Notes: a model not told the origin generated them from the sequence alone. A DNA stretch of 64,000 bases from Roseibium aggregatum IAM 12614 (GCF_000168975.1 NZ_AAUW01000017.1:1-64000), one strand, 5' to 3'; positions 15,830-28,571 are shown, counted from the stretch's first letter. Translations and numbers: made by a program.

Positions 15830-16669
15830 ATGACAGTCGCGACTGAAGACATGACCCCGTTGAACGACGCGCTGGCGGCAAGGTTCGCTGCAGCTCAGGA
15901 CATTGCCGAAGAAGCCGGAGCCCTGGCACTGGATTATTTCCGCCGGCGCAGGGATCTAACCATCGAGATCAAAGGCGGGCTGCAGGACGTCGTCTCCATC
16001 GCCGACAAGAACGTGGAAACGCTCATCCGCGACAGGCTGCACACGTCCTTTCCGGAGGACGGCATTCTGGGTGAAGAACATGGCGTCGACCAGGGCAGCA
16101 GCGGGTTCACCTGGGTGGTCGATCCCATCGACGGCACATCCGCCTTCGTCCATGGTCTGCCGAGCTGGTGCGTCTCCATCGCGCTGCTGAGCGGCTCGGA
16201 TCTGGTCATGGGCGTTATCCGTGTGCCCTGCGGCGATGAGAGCTTTGCGGCCGTCAAAGGGGGCGGCGCAACGCTGAACGGCGAAGCTCTGCGGCTCGAT
16301 TCATCCAAGACGCTGCAAAACAGCCTGACCGGCATCGGCGCCAACAATGCCGTGCCGCCGGAGATGATCGGTGCGCTTATAACCGGCCTGATGGCACGCG
16401 GCGGCAACTACATCCGCACAGGGTCCGGCGCCCAGATGCTGGCCCTGGTGGCTGCCGGAAGGCTGGCGGGGTTCTACGAACCATCCATGCATGCCTGGGA
16501 TTGCCTTGCCGGTTATTGCCTGGTTTCTGAAGCCGGTGGCAGCTACCGCCCGTTTCCCGTTGAAGGCGCCGCCATTCTGGAGGGCGGCCCGGTCCTTGCA
16601 GCCGGCCCCGGCGCATTTGAGGAGCTTTCCGCACTGGCAAGCGAAAGCGAGCGTTTGCTGAACTCTTGA
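15830..16669 (+). CDS. Inositol-monophosphatase-family phosphatase
   Basis: A 279-residue Mg2+-dependent, Li+-sensitive-type phosphatase. The metal-site motifs are GILGEEHG (about 77-84), WVVDPIDGTSAFVHG (about 96-110) and AWDCLAGYCLVSEAGG (about 223-238). This fold covers myo-inositol monophosphatases, histidinol-phosphatases (HisN type) and CysQ-like enzymes. It starts one base after the ATPase stop; a second ATG at 15851 is possible. Being the last gene of an AfuABC-like transporter operon, it most likely removes the phosphate from the imported compound. A HisN role is less likely, since no histidine genes are nearby. Substrate is inferred from context. Confidence 0.87.
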   Translation: MTVATEDMTPLNDALAARFAAAQDIAEEAGALALDYFRRRRDLTIEIKGGLQDVVSIADKNVETLIRDRLHTSFPEDGILGEEHGVDQGSSGFTWVVDPIDGTSAFVHGLPSWCVSIALLSGSDLVMGVIRVPCGDESFAAVKGGGATLNGEALRLDSSKTLQNSLTGIGANNAVPPEMIGALITGLMARGGNYIRTGSGAQMLALVAAGRLAGFYEPSMHAWDCLAGYCLVSEAGGSYRPFPVEGAAILEGGPVLAAGPGAFEELSALASESERLLNS

Positions 16670-16696
16670 GCGCGGGGTTGCCCGATTTCGCGCTCA

Positions 16697-17620
16697 TCAG
16701 TCTGCAAGCTTCAGATCCTCCCGCCGGTACTGGCCCCGAAACGCACCCGGCGTCAGGCCGGAAAGGCGGGAGAACAGACGGACGAAGGACGGTGGGTCAT
16801 TGTAACCGACGGCAAAACAGACATCCGAGACTGGCCGGTCCGTTTCGATCAGGAGGTCTCTCGCCCGCTCGATGCGCAATTCCTGGAGATACTGTTTCGG
16901 CGCAAGGCCCGTTGCCGCCTTGAAGCGCCTTTGAAAGGTTCGCGAGGGCAGCCCGCTTTCGCGCGCCATGTCGGCAACGCTGACATCGTCACCGGACCGG
17001 ATCTCCAGGAAATGCTGCACCTTCAGGATGGACGCGTCGCCGTGACGAAGATCGGGCAGGAAGCGTCTGAACCGGCGCTGGTCGCGGCGGCGAAAATCGA
17101 CAATGAAATGCCGCGCCGTGGCAACCGCCACCGGGTATCCCAGAAACCGTTCGATCAGCGCCAGCGCAAGATCGACCCAGGCCATCAGACCACCCGCCGT
17201 GATCAGGTCGGAATATTCGATCAGCAACCTGTCCGTATCCAGCCTGAGGTCCGGATAGGCAGCCGAAAGACGCTGTTCCAGCCCCCAATGGGTCGTCACT
17301 TTGCGCCCTGCCCCCAGCCCCGCAGCCGCCACGAACGTCAGCCCGGTACAGGCAGAGCACACGACGGATCCGTTGCCGTGCAGATGCTGTAAAAAGCCGG
17401 GCAGTACCGGAACATCTTCCAGACGAACCCTTCCGGCCGAAGGCGGCAGGATCACCGCGTCGTAGCGCTTCGACACCGCAGAGAAATCCTCCAGAACATC
17501 CAGCGACACCTCCGCCTCGCTGATGTGCCCGGCATGACCGAGCACGTCCTGCAGCCCGTAGACGGCGGATTTCAGGGATCCCGGATAAGCGAGAATTGCG
17601 ATGGCGAGCGACTGACCCAT
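16697..17620 (-). CDS. GlxA family transcriptional regulator (DJ-1/PfpI plus AraC)
   Basis: A 307-residue regulator with an N-terminal class I glutamine amidotransferase-like (DJ-1/PfpI) domain, about residues 1-165. The nucleophile-elbow region reads VVCSACTGLTFVAAAGLG. A C-terminal AraC-type DNA-binding domain with two helix-turn-helix units occupies about 205-300 (VADMARESGLPSRTFQRRF and VSDVCFAVGYNDPPSFVRLF). Relatives such as GbdR, CdhR and ArgR-type GlxA proteins control amine, betaine or amino-acid catabolism. It is divergent, 96 bp apart, from a metallo-hydrolase gene, which may be its target. The effector is unknown. Confidence 0.92.
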   Translation of the reverse strand: MGQSLAIAILAYPGSLKSAVYGLQDVLGHAGHISEAEVSLDVLEDFSAVSKRYDAVILPPSAGRVRLEDVPVLPGFLQHLHGNGSVVCSACTGLTFVAAAGLGAGRKVTTHWGLEQRLSAAYPDLRLDTDRLLIEYSDLITAGGLMAWVDLALALIERFLGYPVAVATARHFIVDFRRRDQRRFRRFLPDLRHGDASILKVQHFLEIRSGDDVSVADMARESGLPSRTFQRRFKAATGLAPKQYLQELRIERARDLLIETDRPVSDVCFAVGYNDPPSFVRLFSRLSGLTPGAFRGQYRREDLKLAD

Positions 17621-17716
17621 TTGGCTGATTTAGCACATTCTTTGTCATTTGCGCCAATCGTTCCGGAAGGCACTCGAAGCTAGGTTTACGTTCTACAAAC
17701 AGACATGGAGACCCCG

Positions 17717-18556
17717 ATGCCCGGCACTCTCGAAAAATCCGCCACCCGCCTTGCACTTGGCGATCTGACCCTCACGGCCCTGTCGGATGGGTACCTCGAC
17801 ATTCCCGCCGCCTATTTTTCCAACGTGACGCCGGCAGAACAGGAGGCCGTCAACCCAAGCACCCGTTTCGGAGCCAATACCTGGCTGATCGAGACGGGCA
17901 CACGCAAGATCCTGGTTGACGCCGGATCGGGTCATTTTCTGAGGGAGCGGTTTCCGGCAAGCGGCGCCCTCACCTGGCAGGCTCCGGAAAAGGCCGAAGA
18001 GCGGGCAGCGGTGACCGATATCATCATCACCCATATGCATGCCGACCACATCGGCGGTCTGTCACTGAACGGCAGTAGCCTCTTTCCGAATGCGGTCATT
18101 CATGTTCAGGCGACCGAGTGGAACTTCTGGACCGATGCGGCCCTGCTCTCCGCCGTGCCGGAAGACAAACGGCCGATGGTTCACCTCATTCAGGCGCTCG
18201 CAAAACCGGTCGGCAATCAGCTACGGCTTCATCGCGGCGATGCAGACCTCGGCAATGGCATCACCCTGCTTTCAGCGCCCGGTCACACACCAGGTCATCA
18301 GGCGGTGCATCTTTCTGCCGGCGCCGAGGAAATGATCCTGCTGGCCGATGTCGTCGTGTCCGATGCGCTGCAATTCGCCAACCCGGAAGTCCGCTACGCG
18401 CTCGACAGCGACCCGGCTCTGGCCGTTCAGACACGAAAGACTCTCTTCGACCGGTTGTCGGCGGACAGGATCCCGTTTGCGGCAACCCACCTGTCTACGG
18501 ACCGGTTCGGATATCTGGAAACACGCGGCAATGGTTTCGCTTTTGCGGAGGTTTGA
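17717..18556 (+). CDS. Metallo-beta-lactamase-fold hydrolase
   Basis: A 279-residue cytosolic MBL-fold enzyme. The metal-binding motif HMHADHIGG (about 107-115) is complete, with a further ligand histidine in PGHTPGHQ (about 191) and a bridging aspartate in LADVVVSD (about 215). This arrangement is shared by lactonases, including acyl-homoserine lactonases, and by other hydrolases, so the substrate is open. I chose ATG 17717 because GGAG (17707-17710) lies 6 nt upstream; an in-frame ATG at 17705 has no such site. It is divergent from the GlxA-type regulator. No secretion signal is visible. Confidence 0.85.
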   Translation: MPGTLEKSATRLALGDLTLTALSDGYLDIPAAYFSNVTPAEQEAVNPSTRFGANTWLIETGTRKILVDAGSGHFLRERFPASGALTWQAPEKAEERAAVTDIIITHMHADHIGGLSLNGSSLFPNAVIHVQATEWNFWTDAALLSAVPEDKRPMVHLIQALAKPVGNQLRLHRGDADLGNGITLLSAPGHTPGHQAVHLSAGAEEMILLADVVVSDALQFANPEVRYALDSDPALAVQTRKTLFDRLSADRIPFAATHLSTDRFGYLETRGNGFAFAEV

Positions 18557-18623
18557 GCGCAAGGCGGCTTTTCAGTCACGCCAAGTTCTCTCATGACTGC
18601 GCAGGCCCTCGCGCAGCGGTCTC

Positions 18624-18657
18624 CTAAAAAAACAAGTCCCGGCTCAAGGCCGGGACT
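18624..18657 (-). terminator. Rho-independent terminator of the second Gfo/Idh/MocA gene
   Basis: On the minus strand, stem AGTCCCGGC/GCCGGGACT with a 5-nt loop is followed by TTGTTTTTTTAGG. It lies 31 bp past the stop of the gene at 18689-19696 and may also stop the convergent hydrolase transcript. Confidence 0.85.
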
Positions 18658-18688
18658 GCGCTGTGCGAAGGCAGAACGTTGATAAGGA

Positions 18689-19696
18689 TCAGCCGATGCT
18701 GACCCAGCCGTCTTTTTCTGCCGATGCGAAGATTGCGTCGAGGATCTTCATGTTCTGCACCGCGTCTGCCGCACCGTAGGGAAGCGGCGCTTCACCGGTA
18801 ATTGCCCGGCCGAACACATCCACCAGTTCGCCATACTGATCGCAGGGCGCGATGATGTCCGACTGCATCGAGGCATCGCCAAGCAGCGAGCCGTCGTCAA
18901 GACGAATCTGCACCGCCTCGCCCTGCGGCGCGTTGAACGGGATGACGATTTCCAGGCGCTTCTTCGTTCCAACCAGTTGAATGCGCTGATAGGGCGTGAG
19001 CTGGGTCGAGACGGTGAAGTTGAGATGCCGGTTGTTGCCGAAGTCGAGCAAGGCACTGGTCATCCGGTCCGTACCGAACTCCGGATCCCGGTCGATCAGC
19101 GACACCACCCGCTGCGGCTCGGCGTCGAAGAAGTACCGCCCGGCCAGCATGGTGTAACAGCCGATATCAAGCAGCGCGCCGCCGCCAATGTCGGCCTTGT
19201 TGCGGATATTGCCAGGATCATCATTGTAATAGCTGAAGAAGGTGTGGATCGCTTTCAGCTCGCCCAAGGCACCGGAGCGCACGATCTCGCGCGCCTTGAT
19301 CCACTGCGGATGGGCCCGCACCATGAAGTTTTCGGCCACCAGCTTGTCTTTCGGCAGCTCCAGAAGCTGCGCAGCCTCCTCGGCATTGAGAGCCACCGGC
19401 TTTTCGCACAGCACGTGCTTGCCGGCATTCACCGCCTGGATCGTCACCGGCACATGCATGTGGTTGGGCAGCGGATTGTAGATCGCATCGATGTCCGGGT
19501 CGCCAAGCAGCTCCTCATAGGATCCGTAGGCTTTTTCGATACCCAGTTCCTTGGCAGCTTCCTGCGCCCGGCCAAGATCGCGCGAGGCGATTGCATAAGC
19601 GGTGCCCGTCTTCGAGCGCTGGATGCCGGGGATGACCTTTTCCAGGCCGATTTTCGCGGTCGAAACGATCCCCCATTTGATAGACTTTTCCGTCAT
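18689..19696 (-). CDS. Gfo/Idh/MocA family oxidoreductase
   Basis: A 335-residue NAD(P)-dependent dehydrogenase with an N-terminal Rossmann fold (IKWGIVSTAKIGLEKVIPGI), the family motif HVLCEKPVALN near residue 98 and a C-terminal substrate domain (about 130-335). It is of the dimeric dihydrodiol dehydrogenase/glucose-fructose oxidoreductase type. It is only distantly similar to the Gfo/Idh/MocA gene at 5471-6469, so it is not a recent duplicate. It appears monocistronic: a terminator follows it and a 418-bp non-coding stretch precedes it. Substrate, probably a sugar or diol, is unknown. Confidence 0.88.
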   Translation of the reverse strand: MTEKSIKWGIVSTAKIGLEKVIPGIQRSKTGTAYAIASRDLGRAQEAAKELGIEKAYGSYEELLGDPDIDAIYNPLPNHMHVPVTIQAVNAGKHVLCEKPVALNAEEAAQLLELPKDKLVAENFMVRAHPQWIKAREIVRSGALGELKAIHTFFSYYNDDPGNIRNKADIGGGALLDIGCYTMLAGRYFFDAEPQRVVSLIDRDPEFGTDRMTSALLDFGNNRHLNFTVSTQLTPYQRIQLVGTKKRLEIVIPFNAPQGEAVQIRLDDGSLLGDASMQSDIIAPCDQYGELVDVFGRAITGEAPLPYGAADAVQNMKILDAIFASAEKDGWVSIG

Positions 19697-19855
19697 GCCG
19701 GCATCCTTCCCATGATTTTGAGGTACGCACCCCAGATGGCATAAAACGATTTAACTCCGCAAGGGCAGATAAGGCGGAGAACGTCCTACATTTTCTGGTG
19801 CCTGCGAAAATCCAAACCAGCGTCTTGGATACGATAGATTCGCCTTATCCAATGG

Positions 19856-20006
19856 TGTCACCCTTGGACAAGCGCAGCGCAGATCCGGAGCCTACGCGCA
19901 AAACCCCTTGCTGAAGCCTGCGAAACTGTGGCCAGGCGCACACCACAGCACCACCGCTCTGGAAACGAGTGGGCCCCGGGTCTCGCGTTGCTCGCCCGGG
20001 GTGACA
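19856..20006 (+). repeat. 150-bp palindromic intergenic repeat, family A, copy 2
   Basis: Begins TGTCACCCTTGGAC and ends CGCCCGGGGTGACA. It has the same two-hairpin layout and GCTCTGGAAACGAGT core as the copy at 43559-43708, and is inverted relative to the copy at 6748-6897. It lies between two minus-strand genes. The rest of 19697-20114 shows no gene. Confidence 0.8.
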
Positions 20007-20114
20007 CCGAAATTCTTACGCCGGTATTTGAGGCAGTTTCACCGCCTCACAACGTGAGCGACTTCCAGTCCAAGCGATCCAATTGCGACGTACAGACATC
20101 AGAGGTTACCCGCC

Positions 20115-21023
20115 TCAGAATTTCTCCGGCACGTAGAGGTGTTCCGGCAGGACCTTGCGTTCATAGTCGGAGTTATAGACGCGCTCCGGCAATTCGATCG
20201 GGTCGTGCGGCACCTCTTCGTAGGGGATCATCGACAGAAGGTGACTGATGCAATTGAGGCGGGCCTGTTTCTTGTCGTTGCCTTCCACGATGAACCAGGG
20301 GGCTTCGGGAATATTGGTCCGCTCGAAGGTCTCTTCCTTGGCCTTGGTGTAGTCTTCCCAGCGCACCCGGGATTCCAGATCCATCGGCGACAATTTCCAT
20401 TGCTTCAGCGGATCGTGGATGCGCATCAGGAAGCGGAGCTGCTGCTCCTCGTCGGTAATCGAGAACCAGTATTTGATCAGCCGCACGCCGGAGCGCACGA
20501 TCATGCGTTCGAATTCCGAAACGTCGTTGAAGAACTGCTCGACCTGGTTGTCATCGGCAAAACCCATCACCCGCTCGACGCCGGACCGGTTGTACCAGGA
20601 GCGGTCGAACAGCACCATTTCCCCTGCCGCCGGCAGATGCGGCACATAGCGCTGGAAATACCATTGGGTCTTTTCACGGTCGGTCGGCGCCGGCAGCGCA
20701 ACCACACGCGCGACACGCGGGTTCAGCCGCTGGGTGATGCGCTTGATGACCCCGCCCTTGCCGGCCGCGTCACGGCCTTCGAAGATGATCACGATCTTCT
20801 CGCCGCTATGCTGAACCCAGTCCTGCAGTTTCACCAGTTCGGCCTGCAGGCGCAGCAGCTCATGGAAATAGGTGTTCCGGTCGATGGAAGACTTGTGTTT
20901 CTTGTCCGAGATGAAGGCGAGATCTCTGGCGATAAGAAAATCGTCGATCTCCATTTCCAGCTCTTCGTCCAGGCTGTCGGCCCATTCCGCTTCAACCCAG
21001 GTTTTTGCACTTTCTTCGGTCAT
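20115..21023 (-). CDS. PPK2-family polyphosphate kinase
   Basis: A 302-residue cytosolic enzyme that transfers phosphate between polyphosphate and nucleotides, class I PPK2 by length and layout. The Walker A-like loop FEGRDAAGKGG is at about 83-93, the lid module includes LPAPTDREKTQWYFQRYV, and Walker B-like FDRSWYNRSGVERVMGF is at about 138-154. An acidic N-terminal extension of about 50 residues precedes the kinase core. I chose ATG 21023; the preceding in-frame TTG has no better binding site, and AAGGAA lies upstream. It is monocistronic. It would regenerate ATP or GTP from polyphosphate under stress, or make polyphosphate; the direction cannot be read from sequence. Confidence 0.93.
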   Translation of the reverse strand: MTEESAKTWVEAEWADSLDEELEMEIDDFLIARDLAFISDKKHKSSIDRNTYFHELLRLQAELVKLQDWVQHSGEKIVIIFEGRDAAGKGGVIKRITQRLNPRVARVVALPAPTDREKTQWYFQRYVPHLPAAGEMVLFDRSWYNRSGVERVMGFADDNQVEQFFNDVSEFERMIVRSGVRLIKYWFSITDEEQQLRFLMRIHDPLKQWKLSPMDLESRVRWEDYTKAKEETFERTNIPEAPWFIVEGNDKKQARLNCISHLLSMIPYEEVPHDPIELPERVYNSDYERKVLPEHLYVPEKF

Positions 21024-21200
21024 CAATCGGTTCCTTTGAAATACATCCCGGAGGCACGACCAGGATCGGCGGTGCGTTCAACCGGACGCAGAATGCCCAA
21101 GGACTGTGAACAGGTTATCCATGAAAGTTTTTTGACAGTCGCGCCTGTTCCCCTGGCATTCTTTCTAGCAGCAACGCTTTCGCACTCAAATCGCCCTTGA

Positions 21201-21220
21201 AAATGAACAAACGTTCATTT
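21201..21220. promoter_or_regulatory. TetR-type operator of the liu operon
   Basis: AAATGAAC and GTTCATTT form a perfect 8-bp inverted repeat with a 4-bp spacer, ending 25 bp before the TetR start and just before its GGGAGGA site. This suggests autoregulation and control of the downstream leucine-degradation genes. Confidence 0.75.
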
Positions 21221-21245
21221 ACTTTTTAGGGTAGGGAGGATCGAA

Positions 21246-21863
21246 ATGGCAAGCGCAGCCGCAAAACCGCAAAGCCGTTCCAGAACGGGAGCCAAGGGTC
21301 AGGAGACTGCCGCGCGTGTGCGCAAGGCAGCCCTGAAACGCTTTGCAGTCAACGGTTATGCCGCTGTCTCGATGCGCGAAATCGCCGCCGATGTCGGTGT
21401 CCAGCCAGGCGCGCTCTACAATCACTTCCCGACCAAACAGGATATCCTGAAAGACCTGTTGCTTGCGCATATGAGCGAGCTTCTGGCCGCCTGGGACGCA
21501 GCGGCCTTTCCGGTGGACATGGACCCGCTGGAGCGTTTTGTCCGTTTTCACATCCGCTATCACCTGGAACGGGCAGATGAAGTCTTCATTTCCTACATGG
21601 AGCTTCGCAATCTCGAACCGGACAACTTCGAGACCGTCGAGACGGAGCGCCGCCGCTACGAAGGCATCCTGACGGAGATTCTCGAAAAAGGCTCTCAACA
21701 GGACCGCTACAGCCTGCGCGAGCCGAGGGTCACGACCCGGGCGATCATCGCCATGCTGACCGCCATTCCAAGCTGGTACCGCGAAGGCGGGCGCCTTTCC
21801 AGACAGGATATCGAAGAGATTTACCTCGACCTGGCGCGCAAGGCCGTCGCGCCGGAAAAATGA
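21246..21863 (+). CDS. TetR family transcriptional regulator of the liu operon
   Basis: A 205-residue repressor with an N-terminal helix-turn-helix (FAVNGYAAVSMREIAADVGVQPGALYNHFPTK region, about residues 32-63) and a C-terminal ligand-binding domain. The start is fixed by GGGAGGA ending 5 nt upstream. It leads a nine-gene same-strand block for leucine/isovalerate degradation, with a 99-bp gap before liuB. Known liu regulators in other proteobacteria are MerR-type LiuR or TetR-type LiuQ; this one fits the TetR kind. The likely effector is a branched acyl-CoA. The operator at 21201-21220 supports autoregulation. Confidence 0.88.
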   Translation: MASAAAKPQSRSRTGAKGQETAARVRKAALKRFAVNGYAAVSMREIAADVGVQPGALYNHFPTKQDILKDLLLAHMSELLAAWDAAAFPVDMDPLERFVRFHIRYHLERADEVFISYMELRNLEPDNFETVETERRRYEGILTEILEKGSQQDRYSLREPRVTTRAIIAMLTAIPSWYREGGRLSRQDIEEIYLDLARKAVAPEK

Positions 21864-21962
21864 GACATACCGGCCCTTCAGGCGTGAAACCGGACGCATG
21901 GGGAGCCAACTCAAGAACGCGATCAACCGCCCAAAGGGTTGTTCCAAGGGAGACCGGGTGAC

Positions 21963-23570
<1,608 letters not shown>

Positions 23571-23574
23571 TCCG

Positions 23575-24000
23575 ATGTCCATCGACGCGCTGAAAGCAAA
23601 ATACCCCGGTGCCGAAACCTTCAAGTTCGGCGACAATGCGGACCTGTGTGCCCAGCTCATCGCCCTTGTGCGCGCAGGCAAGAAAACCGCCACATGCGGT
23701 GCCTTGCAGAGTTATGAGGACGGCGGCGAGGTCCTGCCCGTCCATGGTCGACGCGACATTGCCCTCAACTGGGACGACACGCCCGCGCTGGTGATCGAGA
23801 CGCTTGAAGTCTCCGTCGTACGCTTCTGCGATGTCGGGGAAGACTTCGCCCTGGCGGAAGGAGAGAACGAAGACCTGGCAGGCTGGCGCCAGGATCATCA
23901 GACCTTCTTTGAGCGCAACGGCGGTTTTGATCCGGAAATGGACCTCGTCTGCGAGCGCTTCAGGGTTGTTGAAGATCTGCAGCCGGAGCTGAAACCGTGA
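23575..24000 (+). CDS. ASCH domain protein
   Basis: A 141-residue single-domain ASCH protein. The domain signature is [21 protein letters not shown] (about 36-56), an RNA/nucleotide-binding beta-barrel motif; some relatives (YqfB) hydrolyse N4-acetylcytidine. It starts 4 bp after the liuB stop, and its stop overlaps the macro-domain gene by 4 bp, so it is co-transcribed with leucine-degradation genes although it has no obvious part in that pathway. Its natural substrate here is unknown. A coupled nucleic-acid or nucleotide modification-reversal role with the next gene is speculation. Confidence 0.85.
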   Translation: MSIDALKAKYPGAETFKFGDNADLCAQLIALVRAGKKTATCGALQSYEDGGEVLPVHGRRDIALNWDDTPALVIETLEVSVVRFCDVGEDFALAEGENEDLAGWRQDHQTFFERNGGFDPEMDLVCERFRVVEDLQPELKP

Positions 24001-24518
24001 GCAGGATCGAGACCCACATCGGCGACATCACCCGGCTTGCCGTGGACGCGATCGTCAATGCAGCCAATTCATCGCTGCTTGGCGGCGGCGGTATCGACCG
24101 GGCTATCCATCGTGCGGCAGGACCGGAACTCCTGGCCGAATGCAGGACGCTCAACGGCTGCGGGACCGGCAATGCCAAGATCACCAAGGGCTACCGCTTG
24201 CCCGCCCGCCACGTCATTCACACGGTCGGCCCCGTCTGGAAAGGCGGCAGTGCAGGCGAAGCGGACCTTCTTGCATCCTGCTACGAAACCAGCCTGCGTC
24301 TCGCCGCGGACAACGACTGCTGGAGCATAGCTTTTCCGGCCATTTCCACCGGCATTTACGGCTATCCGGCCACCAAGGCGGCAACCGTCGCGGTGACAAC
24401 GGTCACCCGGGTTCTGGACGACCTGCCGGATATTCTGAGCGTCACGCTGGTCGCCTTCGACGAGACCAGCCATGCCCATCTACAGGAAGCACTCGGGAGG
24501 AAGACGGATGCAAGGTGA
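23997..24518 (+). CDS. Macro domain protein (ADP-ribosyl/O-acetyl-ADP-ribose deacetylase, YmdB-like)
   Basis: A 173-residue MacroD-type protein. Ligand-loop motifs are complete: [19 protein letters not shown] (9-27), [10 protein letters not shown] (29-38, with the catalytic-type aspartate) and [12 protein letters not shown] (about 113-124). Members remove ADP-ribose from acidic residues or nucleic acid ends and deacetylate O-acetyl-ADP-ribose. It overlaps the ASCH gene by 4 bp and the next small gene by 11 bp. Its place inside an acyl-CoA operon may relate to sirtuin-type deacylation products, but that is only an idea. Confidence 0.93.
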   Translation: MSRIETHIGDITRLAVDAIVNAANSSLLGGGGIDRAIHRAAGPELLAECRTLNGCGTGNAKITKGYRLPARHVIHTVGPVWKGGSAGEADLLASCYETSLRLAADNDCWSIAFPAISTGIYGYPATKAATVAVTTVTRVLDDLPDILSVTLVAFDETSHAHLQEALGRKTDAR

Positions 24519-24837
24519 AGTCCGCTCGATGGTGGAATGCGGCCCGGATATCGAAGCTGCGTTTCGTGACCAGCACCCCGATGTTCACCTGACACAGCCG
24601 CTGACCGCCATCCTCGTCGCGCTTGACGAAGGCAGCATCGACAAGGGCGACACACTGTCCGTCGGTGGCCTGAAGGTGGACGTGCTGGCGACCGGCCGCA
24701 GCGCCCTTCTGGCCGACGGCAGCCGAAACTCCGTCACCGTGTTCAGCGCGCTGCCGATACAGCATATGCCGGATCTTGCTCCGGACCGAAATGCCGACAC
24801 CCCCGGCGCAATAGTCACTCCCTGGGAGGAGAACTGA
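24508..24837 (+). CDS. Hypothetical protein in the liu operon
   Basis: A 109-residue protein that I do not recognise. The ATG at 24508 has GGGAGG 6 nt upstream, which is convincing, whereas the longer frame from 24472 does not. It overlaps the macro-domain gene by 11 bp and ends 3 bp before the carboxylase alpha gene, so it is almost certainly translated as part of the operon. It has no membrane segment or signal peptide. The middle ([20 protein letters not shown]) looks like a small beta-barrel. It may work with the ASCH or macro protein. Confidence 0.7.
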   Translation: MQGEVRSMVECGPDIEAAFRDQHPDVHLTQPLTAILVALDEGSIDKGDTLSVGGLKVDVLATGRSALLADGSRNSVTVFSALPIQHMPDLAPDRNADTPGAIVTPWEEN

Positions 24838-24840
24838 TAA

Positions 24841-26821
<1,981 letters not shown>

Positions 26822-26835
<14 letters not shown>

Positions 26836-28453
26836 CGCCACAAGCTACGACGACCTTTCCGGCAGGTTCAAATGGGAGATCCCGGACCGGTTCAACATCG
26901 GCGTTGCCATATGCGACGACTGGGCGGCACGCGAACCGAACCGGGAGGCGCTGGTCTATACGGACGAGGACGGCAGCGCCACCAGCTACACCTATGACGA
27001 CCTTCGGCGGCTTTCCAATCAGCTTGCCAACCTCCTGACCGCCCGCGGCGTCCAGCCAGGTGACAGGATCGGCGTCCTGATGCCTCAAAGGCCAGAAACA
27101 GCCTTTGCCCATATCGCGGCCCTGAAACTCGGCGCGATCTCCATTCCGCTCTTCACCCTCTTCGGGGAAGAAGCTCTGGAATATCGGCTGAAGGATTCCG
27201 GCGCCAAGGTGGTGATCACGGATGCAAGCGGCGCGGCCAAGCTGGCAACCATCCGCGACCGGCTGCCAGAGCTGACGACCGTCCTCTGTGCCGATGAAGA
27301 CGTTCCGTGGGCGGAGAGCCTTCACCATCACATGGCCGGACACGAAGGCACATTCCATCCCTTCGACACAGGCCCGGACGACCCGGCCATCATCATCTAC
27401 ACCTCCGGAACCACAGGCCAGCCCAAGGGCGCCCTGCACGGCCACCGGGTGCTGCTCGGCCATCTGCCGGGCGTCGAGATGAGCCACGATCTGCTGGGCC
27501 AGCCGGGAGACCGGATCTGGACCCCGGCGGACTGGGCCTGGATCGGCGGCCTGCTCGACGTGCTCATGCCCGCGCTCTACCTCGGTGTGCCGGTGGTTGC
27601 CTGCAGGTTCCGGAAGTTCACCGCGGAAGCAGCCTTCCAGCTTCTGCAGGACCAGAAGATCCGCAACACCTTCCTGCCGCCAACCGCGCTGAAGATGATG
27701 CGGCAGGTGGAAGCTCCCGAAAAACGCTGGCGCTTCACCCTGCGGTCCGTTGCCTCCGGCGGCGAAACGCTCGGCGCGGAGCTGATCGACTGGGGCCGTC
27801 GCACGTTCGGCCTGACGATCAATGAATTCTACGGCCAGACCGAGTGCAACATGATCGTTTCCAGTTGCGCCAGACTGATGGAAGCGCGTCCCGGCATCAT
27901 GGGCCGTCCTGTTCCCGGCCACCATGTCAGCGTCGTCAGCGACAAGGGCGAGGAACTGCCTGCGGGCACACTCGGCAACATTGCCGTCAAACGTCCTGAT
28001 CCTGTGATGTTCCTGAACTACTGGAACAACATGGAAGCGACGGAAAAGAAATTCGCAGGCGACTGGCTTTTGACGGGCGACACCGGCATCAAGGACGACA
28101 CCGGCTGGATCCGTTTCGTCGGCCGGGACGACGACGTCATCACCTCATCCGGTTACCGCATCGGTCCGGGCGAGATCGAGGATTGCCTGATCAAGCACCC
28201 GGCGGTCGCCATGGCCGGTGTCGTCGGCAAACCCGACAGTCAGCGCACGGAGATCGTCAAGGCGTATATCGTTCTGAAAAAGGGTTTTGAGCCGACCGAC
28301 AAACTTGCCGGGGAAATCGCCGACTTCGTCAAGACGCGGCTTGCAGCCCACGAATATCCGCGCGAAGTCGCTTTTGTCGACGCCCTGCCCCTGACCACCA
28401 CCGGCAAGGTGATCCGCCGCGAGTTGCGCGCCCGAGCCGAGCAGGAAGAGTGA
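26822..28453 (+). CDS. Acyl-CoA synthetase (AMP-forming)
   Basis: A 543-residue ANL-superfamily ligase that activates a short or branched carboxylate to its CoA thioester with ATP. The P-loop motif YTSGTTGQPKGA is at about 196-207, the adenine motif NEFYGQTECN at about 335-344, the hinge aspartate in GRDDDVITSSGYRIGPGEIE, and the catalytic lysine near the end in TTTGKVIRREL. I chose ATG 26822, which has GAGGAAG upstream and overlaps the carboxylase alpha gene by 14 bp. In this operon isovalerate is the obvious substrate, which would let the cell enter the leucine pathway from free isovalerate. That is inferred. Confidence 0.9.
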
Positions 28454-28571
28454 TCGTGTCAAACACCGTTTAACGAATGCCTCCGCGATTTGCTTGGTGC
28501 CGTCCCCCGGACGAAGCGCAGCGAAGAACCGGCCTCACCTTTAGGCCTCACGAGAAGCTAGAGAAGAAAAC

